This document shows positions 34,553 to 44,065 of a DNA stretch of 54,663 nucleotides, piece after piece; positions within the stretch are counted from its first letter, which is position 1; the number at the start of each line of letters is the position of its first letter. This DNA is from Gammaproteobacteria bacterium (GTDB lineage Bacteria; Pseudomonadota; Gammaproteobacteria; Nitrosococcales; Methylophagaceae). The translations under genes and the position numbers were made by a program. Location: contig JARGFJ010000002.1 in the NCBI GenBank assembly GCA_029210875.1, positions 69,689 through 124,351 on the forward strand, given 5' to 3'. The notes under the pieces are model-generated. The model was not told the origin of the DNA and made no database searches. It worked only from the letters and a program-made list of their open reading frames with translations.

Positions 34553-35599
34553 TTATTGTAGTGAAATTAATAGTGATTTGACTGGTGCAGGCAAGCCTAG
34601 TTCCAGTGCTTGGTTTATTCTATACCATGTCAAATTTTTATTCTCGGCAATCTGATTTGAACTTGGGTCACATAGTACAAAATAAGGATGTATATCCAGC
34701 TTAAAGTGGCTAAATATATGACGTATCTGTTTTTCTGTTGAAATAGATTTGATCGAAATATTCAATTTATTTTGACAGGAAACTTCAATGTTTTCGGTCA
34801 TTTCAAACTCAGGAAAAGTCCATAATCCACCCCAAATTCCTGAAGCTTGTCGTTGCTCCAATAAAATCTCTCCAGCGGGATTTTGCGCAATTATCCAGTT
34901 GGTTTTGCGGATCGGGATGATTTTTTTAGGTTTTGCAAAGGGATATGTTTCTGGATTTCCTTGGATGAAACCAAGACAATTTTGTTTTAATGGACAATCA
35001 GAACATCTTGGTTTGGTTCGGGTACAGAGTGTTGCGCCAAGATCCATCTGAGCTTGTATGTAATTTGCGATACGTTTATCAGGCAATAAGCCCTCTGCAA
35101 ATTGCCATAATGTTGTTTCTACAGCCTTATTGCCTGGCCAGCCTTCAACAGCAAAATAGCGTGCAAGTACACGTTTTACATTACCATCAAGAATTGCATA
35201 ACGTTGGTGATGGGCCAAAGCCATAATCGCGCCAGCAGTAGAGCGACCTATTCCAGGAAGTGCTATTAGTTGATCTGGCGATGTTGGCATTTTGCCATTA
35301 TGGACATCGACAATAATTTTGGCAGATTTATGAAGATTTCTAGCTCTGGCGTAGTAACCAAGCCCTGCCCATAATGCTAAAACGTCATCACTATTTGCGT
35401 TGGCAAGGCTTATTACATCTGGAAAACGATCTATAAAGCGTTGATAGTAGCCAATAACGGTACTGACCTGGGTTTGTTGCAGCATGATTTCAGATAACCA
35501 GACATGATATGCCGTTGGTGATTGTTGCCAAGGCAGATCTTTGCGGCCATGTTGATCATACCAATTCAGTAATTGGACACTAAAATAATCAGATTTCAC
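34553..35599 (-). CDS. mutY: Adenine DNA glycosylase MutY
   Basis: MutY removes adenine mispaired with 8-oxoguanine. The 348-residue protein has the helix-hairpin-helix LPGIGRSTAGAIMAL with the catalytic-region ILDGNVKRVLAR, the 4Fe-4S cluster cysteines spaced C-x6-C-x2-C-x5-C (CTRTKPRCSDCPLKQNC), and a C-terminal NUDIX-like 8-oxoG recognition domain (GEILLEQRQASGIWGGLWTFPEFE). Catalytic Glu lies in SEIMLQQTQV. It heads the mutY-yggX-csp row, about 65 bases after the asmA-type gene. Confidence 0.96.
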   Translation of the reverse strand: MKSDYFSVQLLNWYDQHGRKDLPWQQSPTAYHVWLSEIMLQQTQVSTVIGYYQRFIDRFPDVISLANANSDDVLALWAGLGYYARARNLHKSAKIIVDVHNGKMPTSPDQLIALPGIGRSTAGAIMALAHHQRYAILDGNVKRVLARYFAVEGWPGNKAVETTLWQFAEGLLPDKRIANYIQAQMDLGATLCTRTKPRCSDCPLKQNCLGFIQGNPETYPFAKPKKIIPIRKTNWIIAQNPAGEILLEQRQASGIWGGLWTFPEFEMTENIEVSCQNKLNISIKSISTEKQIRHIFSHFKLDIHPYFVLCDPSSNQIAENKNLTWYRINQALELGLPAPVKSLLISLQ

Positions 35600-35615
35600 A
35601 GTTAATAGACTAGCG

Positions 35616-35642
35616 TACCGGAGTCAGTTTTTGACCCCGGTA
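35616..35642 (-). other. Hairpin between the AsmA-family gene and mutY
   Basis: TACCGG-x-GTCA pairs with TGAC-x-CCGGTA around a short T-rich loop, leaving one mismatch. It lies 22 bases after the AsmA-family stop. There is no T run after it, so termination there is doubtful; it may instead protect a 3' end. Confidence 0.4.
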
Positions 35643-35663
35643 TAAATTGAGTGAGTCATGTGC

Positions 35664-38117
35664 CTAGAACAAACTTTTTAGTTTATTTTTCAAGGCGTCT
35701 TTGGCTTGATCTTCAACTGATGGAGCTGGTTGTTCTGTTTGTTCAGGTGCTGGCTCAGTTGTAGTATCAGCCGGTGTTTGTGTTGTTTCTGGTTCACTAG
35801 TAGTGCCAAGTGCGCCACCAAGAAGACCGCCAAGATCGCCACCAACTTTATCTTTGAGTTTGTCTGCGACTTTTGCTTTAACTTCTTGTGTTGCTTTGTC
35901 TTTTAATAAGCTGGCTAAATCGACAGTTGGTTTGGGTTCAGTGAAGGTACCTGTGATTTTCACTGGAATGGTCAAGCCTTTAAGCTCATCAAGACTTTTG
36001 CCATCTTGTCCTTTAGACGTTCCAACTATTGATACCTTTAAACCATAATCAATTCCTTCTTTCGGCAAATCAACTTTGCCGGCACCATTAATACGTAAAA
36101 GTGGTGACATGGCTAATAAGTCTTGATTGTCGATAATGCCATTGGTTGCGGTAAAGGAGCCTGATAAGGCTGAGAAATCGGTTTTTAGGGGAGCCTCAGA
36201 TTCAGCGATTGTTTCACCTTTTAAAGCCGCTTTTGCCTTACGAATACTTTCACCAATATTGATTCCCTTTAAAGCACCATTAGTGAATGAAAATTGTCCA
36301 TTGCCTGTCAGTGTTTGTTTGATTTGTTCGATAGTTGCACCATTACCGGAAAGTTTGACTTGGGCATTGGCTAAACCGGAAATGGTGTCATCACCTTTAA
36401 GATCTTTTAGCAAAGGACCGGCTTGAACATCTTTTAGGTTTTCATTAATTGAAAGTTTTAGACTGTTGCCGCGAGCATCAAGATTAACGTTACCTTGATA
36501 TTGTCCTTGGTAAAGGTTGGCACTGATTGGACTAAGTTTGATTAAGCCATCAGCTGCATTGAGTTGAAGATGAATTTTTTCACTATGGGTACCACTGATT
36601 TTTAATTTACCAATATCAAATGTTCCTTGAGCATTGATTTGTCTTAATGTTTCAAGTGGCAGTTGGCTCGCTCCAGCCGCTGCTGAAGCTGCGGGTGGTG
36701 CAGCAGTTGTTTGCTCAGTTACTGGAGGCATATAACGATCTGCATCAATGTTATCAATGACTAGAGCAAACTTAAGTGCAGACTTGGCAAAATCAGTCAC
36801 TGCAAATTGACCGGTCAGATTAGTTTGATCGAGTGTTAATTTAAGCTGTTTTGCATCAAAACTTGTGCTTGAGCCGATAAAATCAGTATCAAGCTGAACC
36901 AGCTCAAGCGTTGAATCATCTGCCATCAGTGGTAGCTCAATCGCCAGCTTGTTAGCTAACTGACGAAGGTTAAATGGCTTAACATTCAGTTTGCCAGAAA
37001 AAACAGGGGTATCTGACAAGATTTTATTTGCTGATACATCAGCATTAATGATCACGTCATATACTTCCAGTGCGAGTGCTGACAGGCTTAGAGTTTGTTT
37101 GTGCATATCGGCCGCAATATCTGCAGTTAATTTAACGTCAGCTTTGCCTGTCGGCAGATTGGGATCCGTAACAGTTGCAGACAAATCAACTAATTTTAGC
37201 TGGGTTTGTTGATTTGAAAGATTTGTAGTTAAATTTGTTGTAAGTTTGGCATCAATCGCTTGCTGATCTTTGTTTACTTTCGCTGTGAGCACTAAATCAT
37301 TAATGGCAACAAGTTGTTTTATCATGTCAGCATTAATGTCACCTGATAATTCAATATCTGCTGTTGTGAAAGGCAACTCTTTACCTTCAGCCTGAGTTTT
37401 CAAAGTCAGCTCAGATAATGCATAGTGCTGTTTATCAAGATCAACCATTACTTTTGAGTCAAGAGCAACATGGACTGTTGCCTGAGGTTTGGTGCTAACC
37501 AGACTAAAGTCCATATCAACTGCCGTTGGTTTGCCCGGACTTAATGGATCTGTGTTTAGATTAAATTTTTCTAAACGAACAGTTTGTCCAGTACTGGCAT
37601 CAGACCACAGGATATTGGCATTAGTGAGTTGGACACCGGCAATAGTAATTGCAGCAAGTGCTGGGGCAGCATTATCATCAGTTTTAGCAGCATCATCTGT
37701 TGGTTTCGAGTCTGTTTTTTTATCGGATCCTGCTAAGTCATCCCAATTGGTTGTACCTGCTTTATTTTTTTGCAGATTAAGCACCAAACCATCAAGAATG
37801 ACAGTATCCATTTCTAACTGCTTTTGAAGCAGAGGCATCAGTTTTATACGAACTTCCGCAGCCTCAACTTTAGCAAATGGATCAGCATTAAAGCCTTTGG
37901 CATTGCTCAGAGATAGCGGGCCTAATTTTAATGCAATCCACGGAAACACCGATAAACCGATATCACCTTGTAAAGTCAGTTGTCGTCCGGTGGCTTTTTC
38001 AACTTGATCGGATATTTGTTGTTTGTAGTCATTGGGATCAACTACAAATGGAATTGCTATAAGACCTGCGATGACTAGCACCACAACGAGGCTAACTAAT
38101 TTGAATACTGTACGCAT
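35664..38117 (-). CDS. AsmA-family envelope protein
   Basis: This 817-residue protein has one N-terminal membrane helix (about 4-26, LVSLVVVLVIAGLIAIPFVV) and a long periplasmic part rich in short beta strands. AsmA-like proteins form bridge-like grooves that move phospholipids between inner and outer membranes. The AsmA start (DPNDYKQQISDQVEKATGRQL) and the C-terminal NGALKGINIGESIRKAKAALKGE block are typical. A proline/threonine/glutamate-rich tail precedes a final amphipathic stretch. It follows the 658-residue unknown gene by ten bases and is probably in its operon. Confidence 0.92.
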   Translation of the reverse strand: MRTVFKLVSLVVVLVIAGLIAIPFVVDPNDYKQQISDQVEKATGRQLTLQGDIGLSVFPWIALKLGPLSLSNAKGFNADPFAKVEAAEVRIKLMPLLQKQLEMDTVILDGLVLNLQKNKAGTTNWDDLAGSDKKTDSKPTDDAAKTDDNAAPALAAITIAGVQLTNANILWSDASTGQTVRLEKFNLNTDPLSPGKPTAVDMDFSLVSTKPQATVHVALDSKVMVDLDKQHYALSELTLKTQAEGKELPFTTADIELSGDINADMIKQLVAINDLVLTAKVNKDQQAIDAKLTTNLTTNLSNQQTQLKLVDLSATVTDPNLPTGKADVKLTADIAADMHKQTLSLSALALEVYDVIINADVSANKILSDTPVFSGKLNVKPFNLRQLANKLAIELPLMADDSTLELVQLDTDFIGSSTSFDAKQLKLTLDQTNLTGQFAVTDFAKSALKFALVIDNIDADRYMPPVTEQTTAAPPAASAAAGASQLPLETLRQINAQGTFDIGKLKISGTHSEKIHLQLNAADGLIKLSPISANLYQGQYQGNVNLDARGNSLKLSINENLKDVQAGPLLKDLKGDDTISGLANAQVKLSGNGATIEQIKQTLTGNGQFSFTNGALKGINIGESIRKAKAALKGETIAESEAPLKTDFSALSGSFTATNGIIDNQDLLAMSPLLRINGAGKVDLPKEGIDYGLKVSIVGTSKGQDGKSLDELKGLTIPVKITGTFTEPKPTVDLASLLKDKATQEVKAKVADKLKDKVGGDLGGLLGGALGTTSEPETTQTPADTTTEPAPEQTEQPAPSVEDQAKDALKNKLKSLF

Positions 38118-38127
38118 ATTACCTTCC

Positions 38128-40104
38128 CTAATTCTCTGTTAAGACGTTATAGCTAAATTGTTCGTAATTGAAACCGTTAACAATAAGCTCATCGGTTTTT
38201 ATGACAAAAGTGTGATGATTTTGTTTGACGCGTAAAACCCGGTTTTTAGAATAAACACCTTTTTCAACAATCATCGTCATAACTACTGGTTTTGTATTTG
38301 TATTTCCCGTTAATAATAACCCATATAGTATGAGAGGATCGCCATCAGCAGTGAATGTTACCGCAACAGGCTCACCGTTAAAGATTTCTAAACCTAATAA
38401 TGTTGTTTTATTATTGTCGGTATGTAACCAACGAATTATTGCAAGTTGTACTGGTTGATCTGGTTCAAACAACCCAACAAGTTCATCAATACTAAGTCGT
38501 CGCAAGCTGTTGCTGTCTCGACTTACCATCATGCCCAGAGTGCCCTCATTGATTAAATGCCATTCAACAATATGATTACTATCTTGATGTTGAAGATATG
38601 TATAGGTTGAACTAACACCATACGACATATTTATAGGGCGGTGCTTTGCTATCGGAAGTCGCTGGTACTTACGCTCATAGGAAGAATTGATCTGAGGGAT
38701 AATTTTTTTCAATAATTTGAAATCAAGATCGTAGCCACCGCGATTGGTAGTTGCATAGTGGTTAAATATTTTTTCAATCGTTTCTAAAACAATATGTGTA
38801 CTGAACACGCGAGTGAGTCCAGATGCACGAAGTTTATCTGCTGCTTTGTTGAGAGCAATTGGTAATTGATCACCAGAACAGTCAACACAAAAACTACCTC
38901 TAGCCAGAAAACCGGCTGGCGATTGCTTTTGTTTTTCACTGAGTGGACTAATAATGACTTTATCAGCCATTGAGTCCATTAATTTGAATAGTCTAAACAC
39001 TTCATATTTAGGCAAACTGTACGGATCACTGATACCAGTTAATATGATTTGGCAGTAGTAATGGTGGAACGGAACTGGTGCATTGAACAATTTCGAATTA
39101 ATAGTTTTAGTGGTGGTGTTACTTGCTTCGCAATAAATATAAAGCTGATGTAATTCATGCAGGCTATTAGTCGGCGCAGAACGGTAATAGCGATAGGCGT
39201 GAACAATTAACAACGCTAACATTTCACTTGCCCGAATGATCGCAACTAAAAAAGCATCGTGTGAATTGGGTCGCTCGCCTTGTTGATATTTATCATTGAT
39301 AATGATTTTATAGCCAATAGCTAATTCGTCTAATAATTGACTTAATGCTTTAATCGAACGCAAAAATTCTGCTGGAGAATGAATTTCTTTATTGATAGCC
39401 GAAATATCTCTATTAAAGATTAATTTGTTGATTGGAAGCCTGTAAATATCTAATAATGCCAAACGAGTATCGCTATCAAGCTTTGAGCGATTAAGAGGAA
39501 CAATATGGCCGAGTATTGCAGTAGTGATCTTATCAACATCATTTTCAGGCAAGTCATCTAGCCATTGTTTGAGCAGATTGGGTTCAAGAATTGTGTCGGG
39601 GCTGGGATCTCTTGTTTCAGGTAAATAAAGTGTGAGGGATGGCAAGTCAGACGCGGGTTCTTTGTTACCTGCCAGTTTCTTTGATAGCGCACTAAAAAAT
39701 GAGGGTTTACTCTCTTTTTGCAGTTTTTCTTGTTTTGGCGGCTTTTTATCAGCGATTTTCGTTATTGCTTGTGCTGGTTCTGAAAGTTTCTTTTTACTTT
39801 CAATTGAGTTAAGTGAATCAGAAAAATTTTTGGTGCGTAAAGGTTTTTTAAGAATAATATCTGCTTCTTGTTTCAGATTTATATCTGTCGTTAAGATGCC
39901 GGTAAAACCAGTTTGATGTTGTTGCCAGGCAGCCTGTCCCTGCTCAGTTTCCAATGAAAAAACAGTAAGGTCGGCATCGGTATCATCTACTAAAATCCAT
40001 GGATGATTTAATAATGAATGTGCAAGCCCAAGCATCGATTTTAGTGACGTGTAATCGATTTCAGATAAGCCGCAGGCTTTAAGTCGCAATGGCGTAGCCA
40101 TCAA
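38128..40104 (-). CDS. Large cytoplasmic protein of unknown function
   Basis: This 658-residue protein is not recognised. Residues 1-95 read like a small alpha/beta domain of receiver style (PWILVDDTDADLTVFS, then GFTGILTTDINLKQEADIILKKPLR). A lysine-rich disordered linker (about 95-150) is followed by a long helical middle part beginning LLKQWLDDLPENDVDKIT. The beta-rich end (about 500-658) contains HLINEGTLGMMVSRD and VQLAIIRWLHTDN, which could be a PilZ-like c-di-GMP barrel, though no RxxxR motif is clear. It overlaps the corB stop by four bases and precedes the AsmA gene, suggesting an envelope or signalling role. Confidence 0.6.
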   Translation of the reverse strand: MMATPLRLKACGLSEIDYTSLKSMLGLAHSLLNHPWILVDDTDADLTVFSLETEQGQAAWQQHQTGFTGILTTDINLKQEADIILKKPLRTKNFSDSLNSIESKKKLSEPAQAITKIADKKPPKQEKLQKESKPSFFSALSKKLAGNKEPASDLPSLTLYLPETRDPSPDTILEPNLLKQWLDDLPENDVDKITTAILGHIVPLNRSKLDSDTRLALLDIYRLPINKLIFNRDISAINKEIHSPAEFLRSIKALSQLLDELAIGYKIIINDKYQQGERPNSHDAFLVAIIRASEMLALLIVHAYRYYRSAPTNSLHELHQLYIYCEASNTTTKTINSKLFNAPVPFHHYYCQIILTGISDPYSLPKYEVFRLFKLMDSMADKVIISPLSEKQKQSPAGFLARGSFCVDCSGDQLPIALNKAADKLRASGLTRVFSTHIVLETIEKIFNHYATTNRGGYDLDFKLLKKIIPQINSSYERKYQRLPIAKHRPINMSYGVSSTYTYLQHQDSNHIVEWHLINEGTLGMMVSRDSNSLRRLSIDELVGLFEPDQPVQLAIIRWLHTDNNKTTLLGLEIFNGEPVAVTFTADGDPLILYGLLLTGNTNTKPVVMTMIVEKGVYSKNRVLRVKQNHHTFVIKTDELIVNGFNYEQFSYNVLTEN

Positions 40105-41378
40105 TTATTTTCCTCTTCCTCAGCAACTTTACGAATGCGAACGGTTTTGATGACATTATTTGCAGTTTGAACAACTTCAATCACGTAGTTTTCGACACGT
40201 AAACTGACACCAGGATCAGGAATACTTTCGAGTAGTTCCAGAATGAGGCCATTGATAGTTTTAGGGCCATCAGTTGGCAAATCCCAATGATTATTTCGGT
40301 TCACTTCTCGAATATTGGCAGTACCATTAATCAAAAAACTACCATCATCTTGAGGGTGTATATCTTTATCTTGATCAATTAAATCAGCCGTAAATTCACC
40401 GACAATTTCACGAAAGATATCTTCGAGCGTAATTAAACCAATTATTTCGCCATATTCGTCTACAACCAGCCCTGTACGACGAAGGTGACGCTGAAATTGG
40501 ATAAGTTGAATATTTAAAGGCGTGCCTTCAGGCACAAAATAAGCTTGTTTGATGATGGTATTTAATGTGTCTTTAGTGAAGTTGCCTTGCGCAAGTAGAT
40601 GCATGGCTTTTCTAACATGTAAGATGCCAATACAATGATCCATACTGTCTTCATAGACAGGTAGCCTAGTATTGTTGCAATAAGAAAGTTGTTTAATTAT
40701 ATCAGCTAAAGAACCGTTGATATCCAGACCTTCAATTTCATTGCGCGGCACCATAACATCATTAACGCTGACTTTCTCCAGATCAAGAATGCTGACCAAC
40801 ATCTTCTTATGGCGTTTCGGGATAATACTGCCGGCTTCCATTAAGGCAACACGGAGTTCATCACTATTGATCGCGGCAGATGATGTTTCTTCAGGTGAGA
40901 TGCCCAAAAGTCCCAGTAATCTGTTTGTTATGCCATTAGTGAACCAAACCAAGGGGTAAAGTAGAAATAATAGCGGCTTTAAAACAAAGCTTGCTGGGAA
41001 TGCCACACTCTCGGGATGAAGTGCTGCCAGCGTTTTAGGTGTGACCTCTGCAAATAACAATACAATTAACGTTAAAGTAAAAGTGGCTATAACGATCCCA
41101 TTTTCGCCATATAATTTAACACCGATAATAGTGGCAATCGCAGAAGCAAAAATATTAACGAAATTGTTACCTAATAAGATTAGGCCAATCAATCTATCGG
41201 GTCGATCTAATAGCTGACTTGCCCGTATTGCACCAGGATTGCCTTCAGTTTCCAGGTGTCTTAGACGATAGCGATTGAGTGACATCAAAGCTGTTTCTGA
41301 GCCGGAAAAAAAAGCTGAGCATAACAACAAGACAAAAAGTATCAGAAATAAAACTGTCAGTGATGTGGATTCAAGCAT
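40101..41378 (-). CDS. CorB/HlyC-type CNNM transporter with CBS pair
   Basis: This 425-residue protein consists of an N-terminal DUF21 (CNNM) membrane domain with about four helices (FFSGSETALMSLNRYRLRHLE, LILLGNNFVNIFASAIAT, FAEVTPKTLAALHPE), a CBS pair (about 205-325, with VMVPRNEIEGLD and DEYGEIIGLITLEDIF) and a C-terminal CorC/HlyC domain. CNNM proteins take part in magnesium or cobalt handling. It matches the E. coli YfjD/CorB type, which also sits beside ypjD and ffh. It begins six bases after ypjD and overlaps the next gene by four bases. Confidence 0.93.
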   Translation of the reverse strand: MLESTSLTVLFLILFVLLLCSAFFSGSETALMSLNRYRLRHLETEGNPGAIRASQLLDRPDRLIGLILLGNNFVNIFASAIATIIGVKLYGENGIVIATFTLTLIVLLFAEVTPKTLAALHPESVAFPASFVLKPLLFLLYPLVWFTNGITNRLLGLLGISPEETSSAAINSDELRVALMEAGSIIPKRHKKMLVSILDLEKVSVNDVMVPRNEIEGLDINGSLADIIKQLSYCNNTRLPVYEDSMDHCIGILHVRKAMHLLAQGNFTKDTLNTIIKQAYFVPEGTPLNIQLIQFQRHLRRTGLVVDEYGEIIGLITLEDIFREIVGEFTADLIDQDKDIHPQDDGSFLINGTANIREVNRNNHWDLPTDGPKTINGLILELLESIPDPGVSLRVENYVIEVVQTANNVIKTVRIRKVAEEEENN

Positions 41379-41384
41379 GATGAT

Positions 41385-42191
41385 TTAAGCTGCGGGTACT
41401 AGAATAAATTCTAAAACCAGCTTCGTTCCCAAATATGCCATAACAAGAAAAGCAAACCCTGTAAGCGTCCATTTTACAGCTGTTGTGCCACGCCAACCAT
41501 GTTGTTTTCGACCCCATAATAATGTGGCAAACACGCACCATGCAACTAATGATAATACGGTTTTGTGAACAAGGTGCTGTGCAAACAAATCTTCGATGAA
41601 GATCGCACCAGTAATAAGTCCGATTGATAATAAAATGAAACCAGAAACAAGCAATTGAAATAAGCCTTTTTCCATGGTTTGTAGTGGCGGAAGTCTTCTA
41701 AAAAAAACGTTAACATGATGCTGGCGTAACTGGCGTTCCTGAAATGAGAGAACAAGTGCTTGCAACGCTGCTAAAGTGAACAGGCTATAAGCAGCAAGCG
41801 ACAGCAAGATATGCCACTCAAGAGCAGGGTCGGTCAGTGCGGTTGCATGTTCACTTGGCAGACTTTCTTTTAATACAAGTGTAATGATGGTCAATGGGTA
41901 TATCACGATACCAGGATGAGCAGAGGATGTACGCAAACCAAATAAAAAAGCTAAAAAAGCCATTAACCATGAGGCAATGGTTAATGTTGTGAATAAGCCT
42001 AAATCCCATCCACCAAGCTGTTTCATTGTGAAAAAGATATCACTTGCATGAAAAATGAGCGCGAGCAGACCCAAAATTTCTGCAGAAAGTAAATGGGGAA
42101 TAACTGCTTGAGATTTCTGCAAAAACAGTCGTATCAAGATCACGCTGCAGCTTAAGTAAAGCAGAATAGCTAATGCATTAGCCAGAGCCAT
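41385..42191 (-). CDS. ypjD: YpjD, CcsA/HemX-like inner-membrane protein
   Basis: This 268-residue membrane protein has about eight helices and is related to the cytochrome c assembly (CcsA) family. Visible features are WHILLSLAAYSLFTLAALQALVLSFQERQLR in the middle and the closing VLSLVAWCVFATLLWGRKQHGWRG, with histidines that in relatives may handle haem. The position between corB and the divergent ffh is the same as in E. coli. Its own function is not established. Confidence 0.9.
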   Translation of the reverse strand: MALANALAILLYLSCSVILIRLFLQKSQAVIPHLLSAEILGLLALIFHASDIFFTMKQLGGWDLGLFTTLTIASWLMAFLAFLFGLRTSSAHPGIVIYPLTIITLVLKESLPSEHATALTDPALEWHILLSLAAYSLFTLAALQALVLSFQERQLRQHHVNVFFRRLPPLQTMEKGLFQLLVSGFILLSIGLITGAIFIEDLFAQHLVHKTVLSLVAWCVFATLLWGRKQHGWRGTTAVKWTLTGFAFLVMAYLGTKLVLEFILVPAA

Positions 42192-42271
42192 GGTAGATCC
42201 TTCCTGAATAATATATCTAAACTGTTGATCATGATAAACGATGTAAACACAATCTTGGTAATAATATGAGC

Positions 42272-42277
42272 TATAAT
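42272..42277 (+). promoter_or_regulatory. -10 element upstream of ffh
   Basis: A perfect TATAAT lies 55 bases before the ffh start in the ypjD/ffh divergent gap. No good -35 box is seen at the right distance, so only the -10 call is offered. Confidence 0.45.
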
Positions 42278-42332
42278 GCCATAGTTATTCAAGCCGAGGT
42301 TTTGGCAAAACGCATAAGTTTTAAGGTGAATT

Positions 42333-43700
42333 ATGTTTGATAGTTTGAGTGAAAGACTGGGCAGTACGCTTCAAAAGCTCCGTGGCCAAGGTCGAATCAC
42401 AGAAGATAATGTTAAAGATACCTTACGTGAAGTGCGAATGGCTTTACTCGAAGCTGACGTTGCACTTCCAGTTGTACGTGAGTTTGTAGATAAAGTTAAA
42501 CAACGTGCAACCGGTCAAGATGTATTGCGAAGCCTGACGCCAGGCCAGGCGCTGATCAAGATCGTCAATGACGAACTTGTTGCTGTTATGGGTGAAGCTA
42601 ATGAAACGCTGAACCTCAATACGCAACCACCTGCTGTGATTTTAATGGCGGGTCTACAAGGTGCTGGTAAGACAACCAGTGTGGCAAAACTTGCTCGCTG
42701 GCTTAAAGAAACGCAAAAAAAATCAGTAATGGTTGCCAGTGCTGACGTGTACCGTCCTGCTGCGATTGAACAGTTAAAAACATTGGCGAACGAAGTAGAT
42801 GCACACTTTTTCCCAAGCCAGACCGATCAAGATCCTGTTGCAATAGCACAAGCCGCTATAGAACAAGCAAAACTGCAGTTTGTTGATGTTGTGATTATTG
42901 ATACTGCCGGACGCTTACATGTTGATGATGACATGATGTCAGAAATCAAACGTATCCATGTAGCGATTAATCCAATTGAAACCTTATTTACCGTTGACAG
43001 CATGACTGGGCAAGATGCCGCCAATACAGCCAAGGCATTTAATGAAGCCTTGCCACTTACTGGTGTTATTTTAACCAAAACAGACGGTGATGCTCGTGGT
43101 GGTGCAGCCTTATCAATTCGCTATATTACAGGCAAACCGATTAAATTCATGGGGGTAGGCGAAAAAACAGCTGCCTTGGAATTATTCCATCCAGATCGTG
43201 TGGTATCACGAATTTTGGGGATGGGCGATGTTTTATCTTTAGTTGAAGAAGCACAACGCAAGATGGATGTAGGTTCAGCTGAAAAGCTGGCCGGTAAACT
43301 CAAAAGTGGCAAAAACTTTGACTTGGAAGATTTTCGCGATCAGCTTAGACAAATGGGTAAAATGGGCGGTATTGGCTCTATGCTGGAAAAAATGCCAGGC
43401 ATGTCAGCTATTCCCGCTGCTGCCAAACAACAAGTCAATGATAAAGAAATGGGGAAATTGGAAGCTATCATTAATTCTATGACAAAACGTGAACGTCAGC
43501 GGCCTGATATTATTAAAGGCTCACGCAAAAAACGTATTGCAGCCGGTTCTGGTACTCAAATTCAGGATGTGAATCGTTTGCTTAAACAGTTTGCACAGAT
43601 GCAAAAAATGATGAAAAAAATGAGTCAGAAAGGTGGGCTAGCCAAGATGATGCGTGGTTTAGGTGGTAAGTTTCCGATGGGCGGAGGCATGCCTTTCTAA
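42333..43700 (+). CDS. ffh: Signal recognition particle GTPase Ffh
   Basis: Ffh binds signal sequences on nascent chains with 4.5S RNA and delivers ribosomes to FtsY and SecYEG. The 455-residue protein has the N domain, the GTPase motifs (GLQGAGKTTSVAKLA, DTAGRLHVDDDM, TKTDGDARGGAAL, GVGEK) and a C-terminal methionine-rich M domain (MEKMPGM..., QMQKMMKKMSQKGGLAKMM). It heads the conserved ffh-rpsP-rimM-trmD-rplS row. rpsP has its own promoter in the 87-base gap that follows. Confidence 0.98.
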   Translation: MFDSLSERLGSTLQKLRGQGRITEDNVKDTLREVRMALLEADVALPVVREFVDKVKQRATGQDVLRSLTPGQALIKIVNDELVAVMGEANETLNLNTQPPAVILMAGLQGAGKTTSVAKLARWLKETQKKSVMVASADVYRPAAIEQLKTLANEVDAHFFPSQTDQDPVAIAQAAIEQAKLQFVDVVIIDTAGRLHVDDDMMSEIKRIHVAINPIETLFTVDSMTGQDAANTAKAFNEALPLTGVILTKTDGDARGGAALSIRYITGKPIKFMGVGEKTAALELFHPDRVVSRILGMGDVLSLVEEAQRKMDVGSAEKLAGKLKSGKNFDLEDFRDQLRQMGKMGGIGSMLEKMPGMSAIPAAAKQQVNDKEMGKLEAIINSMTKRERQRPDIIKGSRKKRIAAGSGTQIQDVNRLLKQFAQMQKMMKKMSQKGGLAKMMRGLGGKFPMGGGMPF

Positions 43701-43719
43701 AGATAAAGTCAAGTTAAGC

Positions 43720-43748
43720 TTTTCAAACGCTGGATAAGTGCGTAAAAT
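43720..43748 (+). promoter_or_regulatory. Sigma-70 promoter of rpsP
   Basis: TTTTCA (43720-43725) and TAAAAT (43743-43748) are separated by 17 bases, about 40 bases before the rpsP start. It can drive the ribosomal-protein operon separately from ffh. Confidence 0.7.
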
Positions 43749-43787
43749 GCATCTGTTTTTCAGTCCAGTTTTCCAACAGGCAGCAAT

Positions 43788-44036
43788 ATGGTAAAAATTA
43801 GAATGTCTCGTAGCGGCGCTAAAAAGCGTCCTTATTACACTGTGGTAGTAACAGATTCACGTAGCAAACGTGATGGTCGTTGCATCGAACGTGTCGGTTT
43901 TTTTAACCCTGTAGCGCAAGGTAATGAAGAGCGTTTACGTTTAGATATGGAGCGCATTACTCACTGGATCAGTGAAGGTGCTCAAACTACAGATCGTGTT
44001 ACACAGTTAATTCAACAAGCTCAAGCAGCAGCTTAA
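43788..44036 (+). CDS. rpsP: 30S ribosomal protein S16
   Basis: S16 is an assembly protein of the small subunit body. The 82-residue protein shows the standard start [21 protein letters not shown], the block [13 protein letters not shown] and the [19 protein letters not shown] end. It is first in the rpsP-rimM-trmD-rplS operon, with its own promoter upstream. Its length is normal. Confidence 0.98.
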   Translation: MVKIRMSRSGAKKRPYYTVVVTDSRSKRDGRCIERVGFFNPVAQGNEERLRLDMERITHWISEGAQTTDRVTQLIQQAQAAA

Positions 44037-44065
44037 TCTGCGTTTAGAGTTTTAGGCGAACAGTT

